From Pseudomonadota bacterium (GTDB taxonomy: Bacteria; Pseudomonadota; Gammaproteobacteria; Steroidobacterales; Steroidobacteraceae): 6,592 nucleotides of DNA. Position numbers and translations under genes: made by a program. The notes under the pieces are model-generated. The model did not search any database, was not told where the DNA came from, and saw nothing but the letters and a program-made list of their open reading frames with translations. The stretch spans positions 1 through 6,592 of the forward strand of contig JAKAFQ010000247.1 in assembly GCA_021817875.1 (NCBI GenBank), read 5' to 3'. This document shows positions 6,511 through 6,592 of the stretch, piece by piece (position 1 is the stretch's first letter; each line of letters opens with the position of its first letter).

Positions 6511-6592
6511 TAGGGCTTTTGGGACTCAAGGGATGCGGGAAGGACACGGCCGCCGATCTGCTCGCCATGCACGGTTTCACGCGGATGGCGTT
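6504..6592 (+). CDS. Probable deoxynucleoside monophosphate kinase (N-terminus only)
   Basis: Only 29 residues are inside the window. They begin 'MLIGLLGLKGCGKDTAADLL' and contain a P-loop, G7-L-K-G-C-G-K-D14-T15, with Lys13 as the phosphate-binding lysine. The GKDT form, followed by AADLL and a 'HGF.R.A' strand, is typical of dNMP kinases such as phage T4 gene 1 product ('KRSGKDTTADFI', from memory). Those kinases convert dNMPs to dNDPs. Related P-loop kinases such as dephospho-CoA kinase or adenylate kinase cannot be ruled out from so little sequence. ATG 6504 is the first possible start: the frame has a TAA at 6453-6455 and no ATG, GTG or TTG between. There is no ordinary ribosome binding site; see the split site upstream. 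It lies on the same strand as the transfer genes after an 81-base gap, where trbI/traW order would normally continue, so it looks like an accessory gene within or at the end of the tra operon. Confidence 0.6.
   Translation, partial: MLIGLLGLKGCGKDTAADLLAMHGFTRMA

Noticed and set aside
1..6592. CRISPR arrays, tRNA or rRNA genes, insertion sequences, origin of transfer
   Set aside because: No spaced direct repeats, cloverleaf-like segments, transposase motifs, terminal inverted repeats or nick-site regions were found; nearly the whole window is tightly packed coding sequence.

Overview
The window is part of a conjugative type IV secretion (mating-pair formation) operon of the F-like class (MPF-F), all on the + strand. 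Its order is traK (5' end missing) - traB - traV - traC - trbI-like - S26 signal peptidase (TraF/TrhF type). After an 81-base gap comes the start of a probable deoxynucleoside monophosphate kinase that runs off the right edge. The GC-rich sequence, many GTG starts, a Gram-negative lipoprotein (TraV) and an envelope-spanning TraK/TraB/TraV set all point to a proteobacterium. Species cannot be read from this sequence, nor whether the carrier is a plasmid or an integrative conjugative element.

Layout. Bases 1-582 encode the C-terminal part of TraK. 575-1921 encode TraB, the VirB10-like scaffold, and 1923-2492 TraV, the outer-membrane lipoprotein. 2510-5086 encode TraC, the VirB4-like assembly ATPase. 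5086-5907 encode an inner-membrane protein whose C-terminal half looks like F-type TrbI. 5904-6422 encode a periplasm-facing S26 peptidase. Spacing is very tight: 8-bp overlap, 1-bp gap, 17-bp gap, 1-bp overlap (TGATG) and 4-bp overlap (ATGA). This fits a single transcript with translational coupling. No promoter is visible; it should lie upstream.

How the parts work together. TraK (secretin-like ring), TraB (inner-to-outer membrane scaffold) and TraV (lipoprotein) form the outer-membrane core complex. TraC powers pilus assembly from the cytoplasmic face. In F, TrbI affects pilus dynamics. The S26 peptidase probably matures the pilin or another exported transfer protein. F itself has no such gene at this place, while R27- and SXT-like systems do.

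The operon is mostly classical. The least ordinary part is the right end (6423-6592). It holds two well-formed RNA hairpins, a perfect Shine-Dalgarno sequence with no start codon at normal distance, a possible 4-codon minicistron, and a nucleotide kinase gene where traW would be expected.
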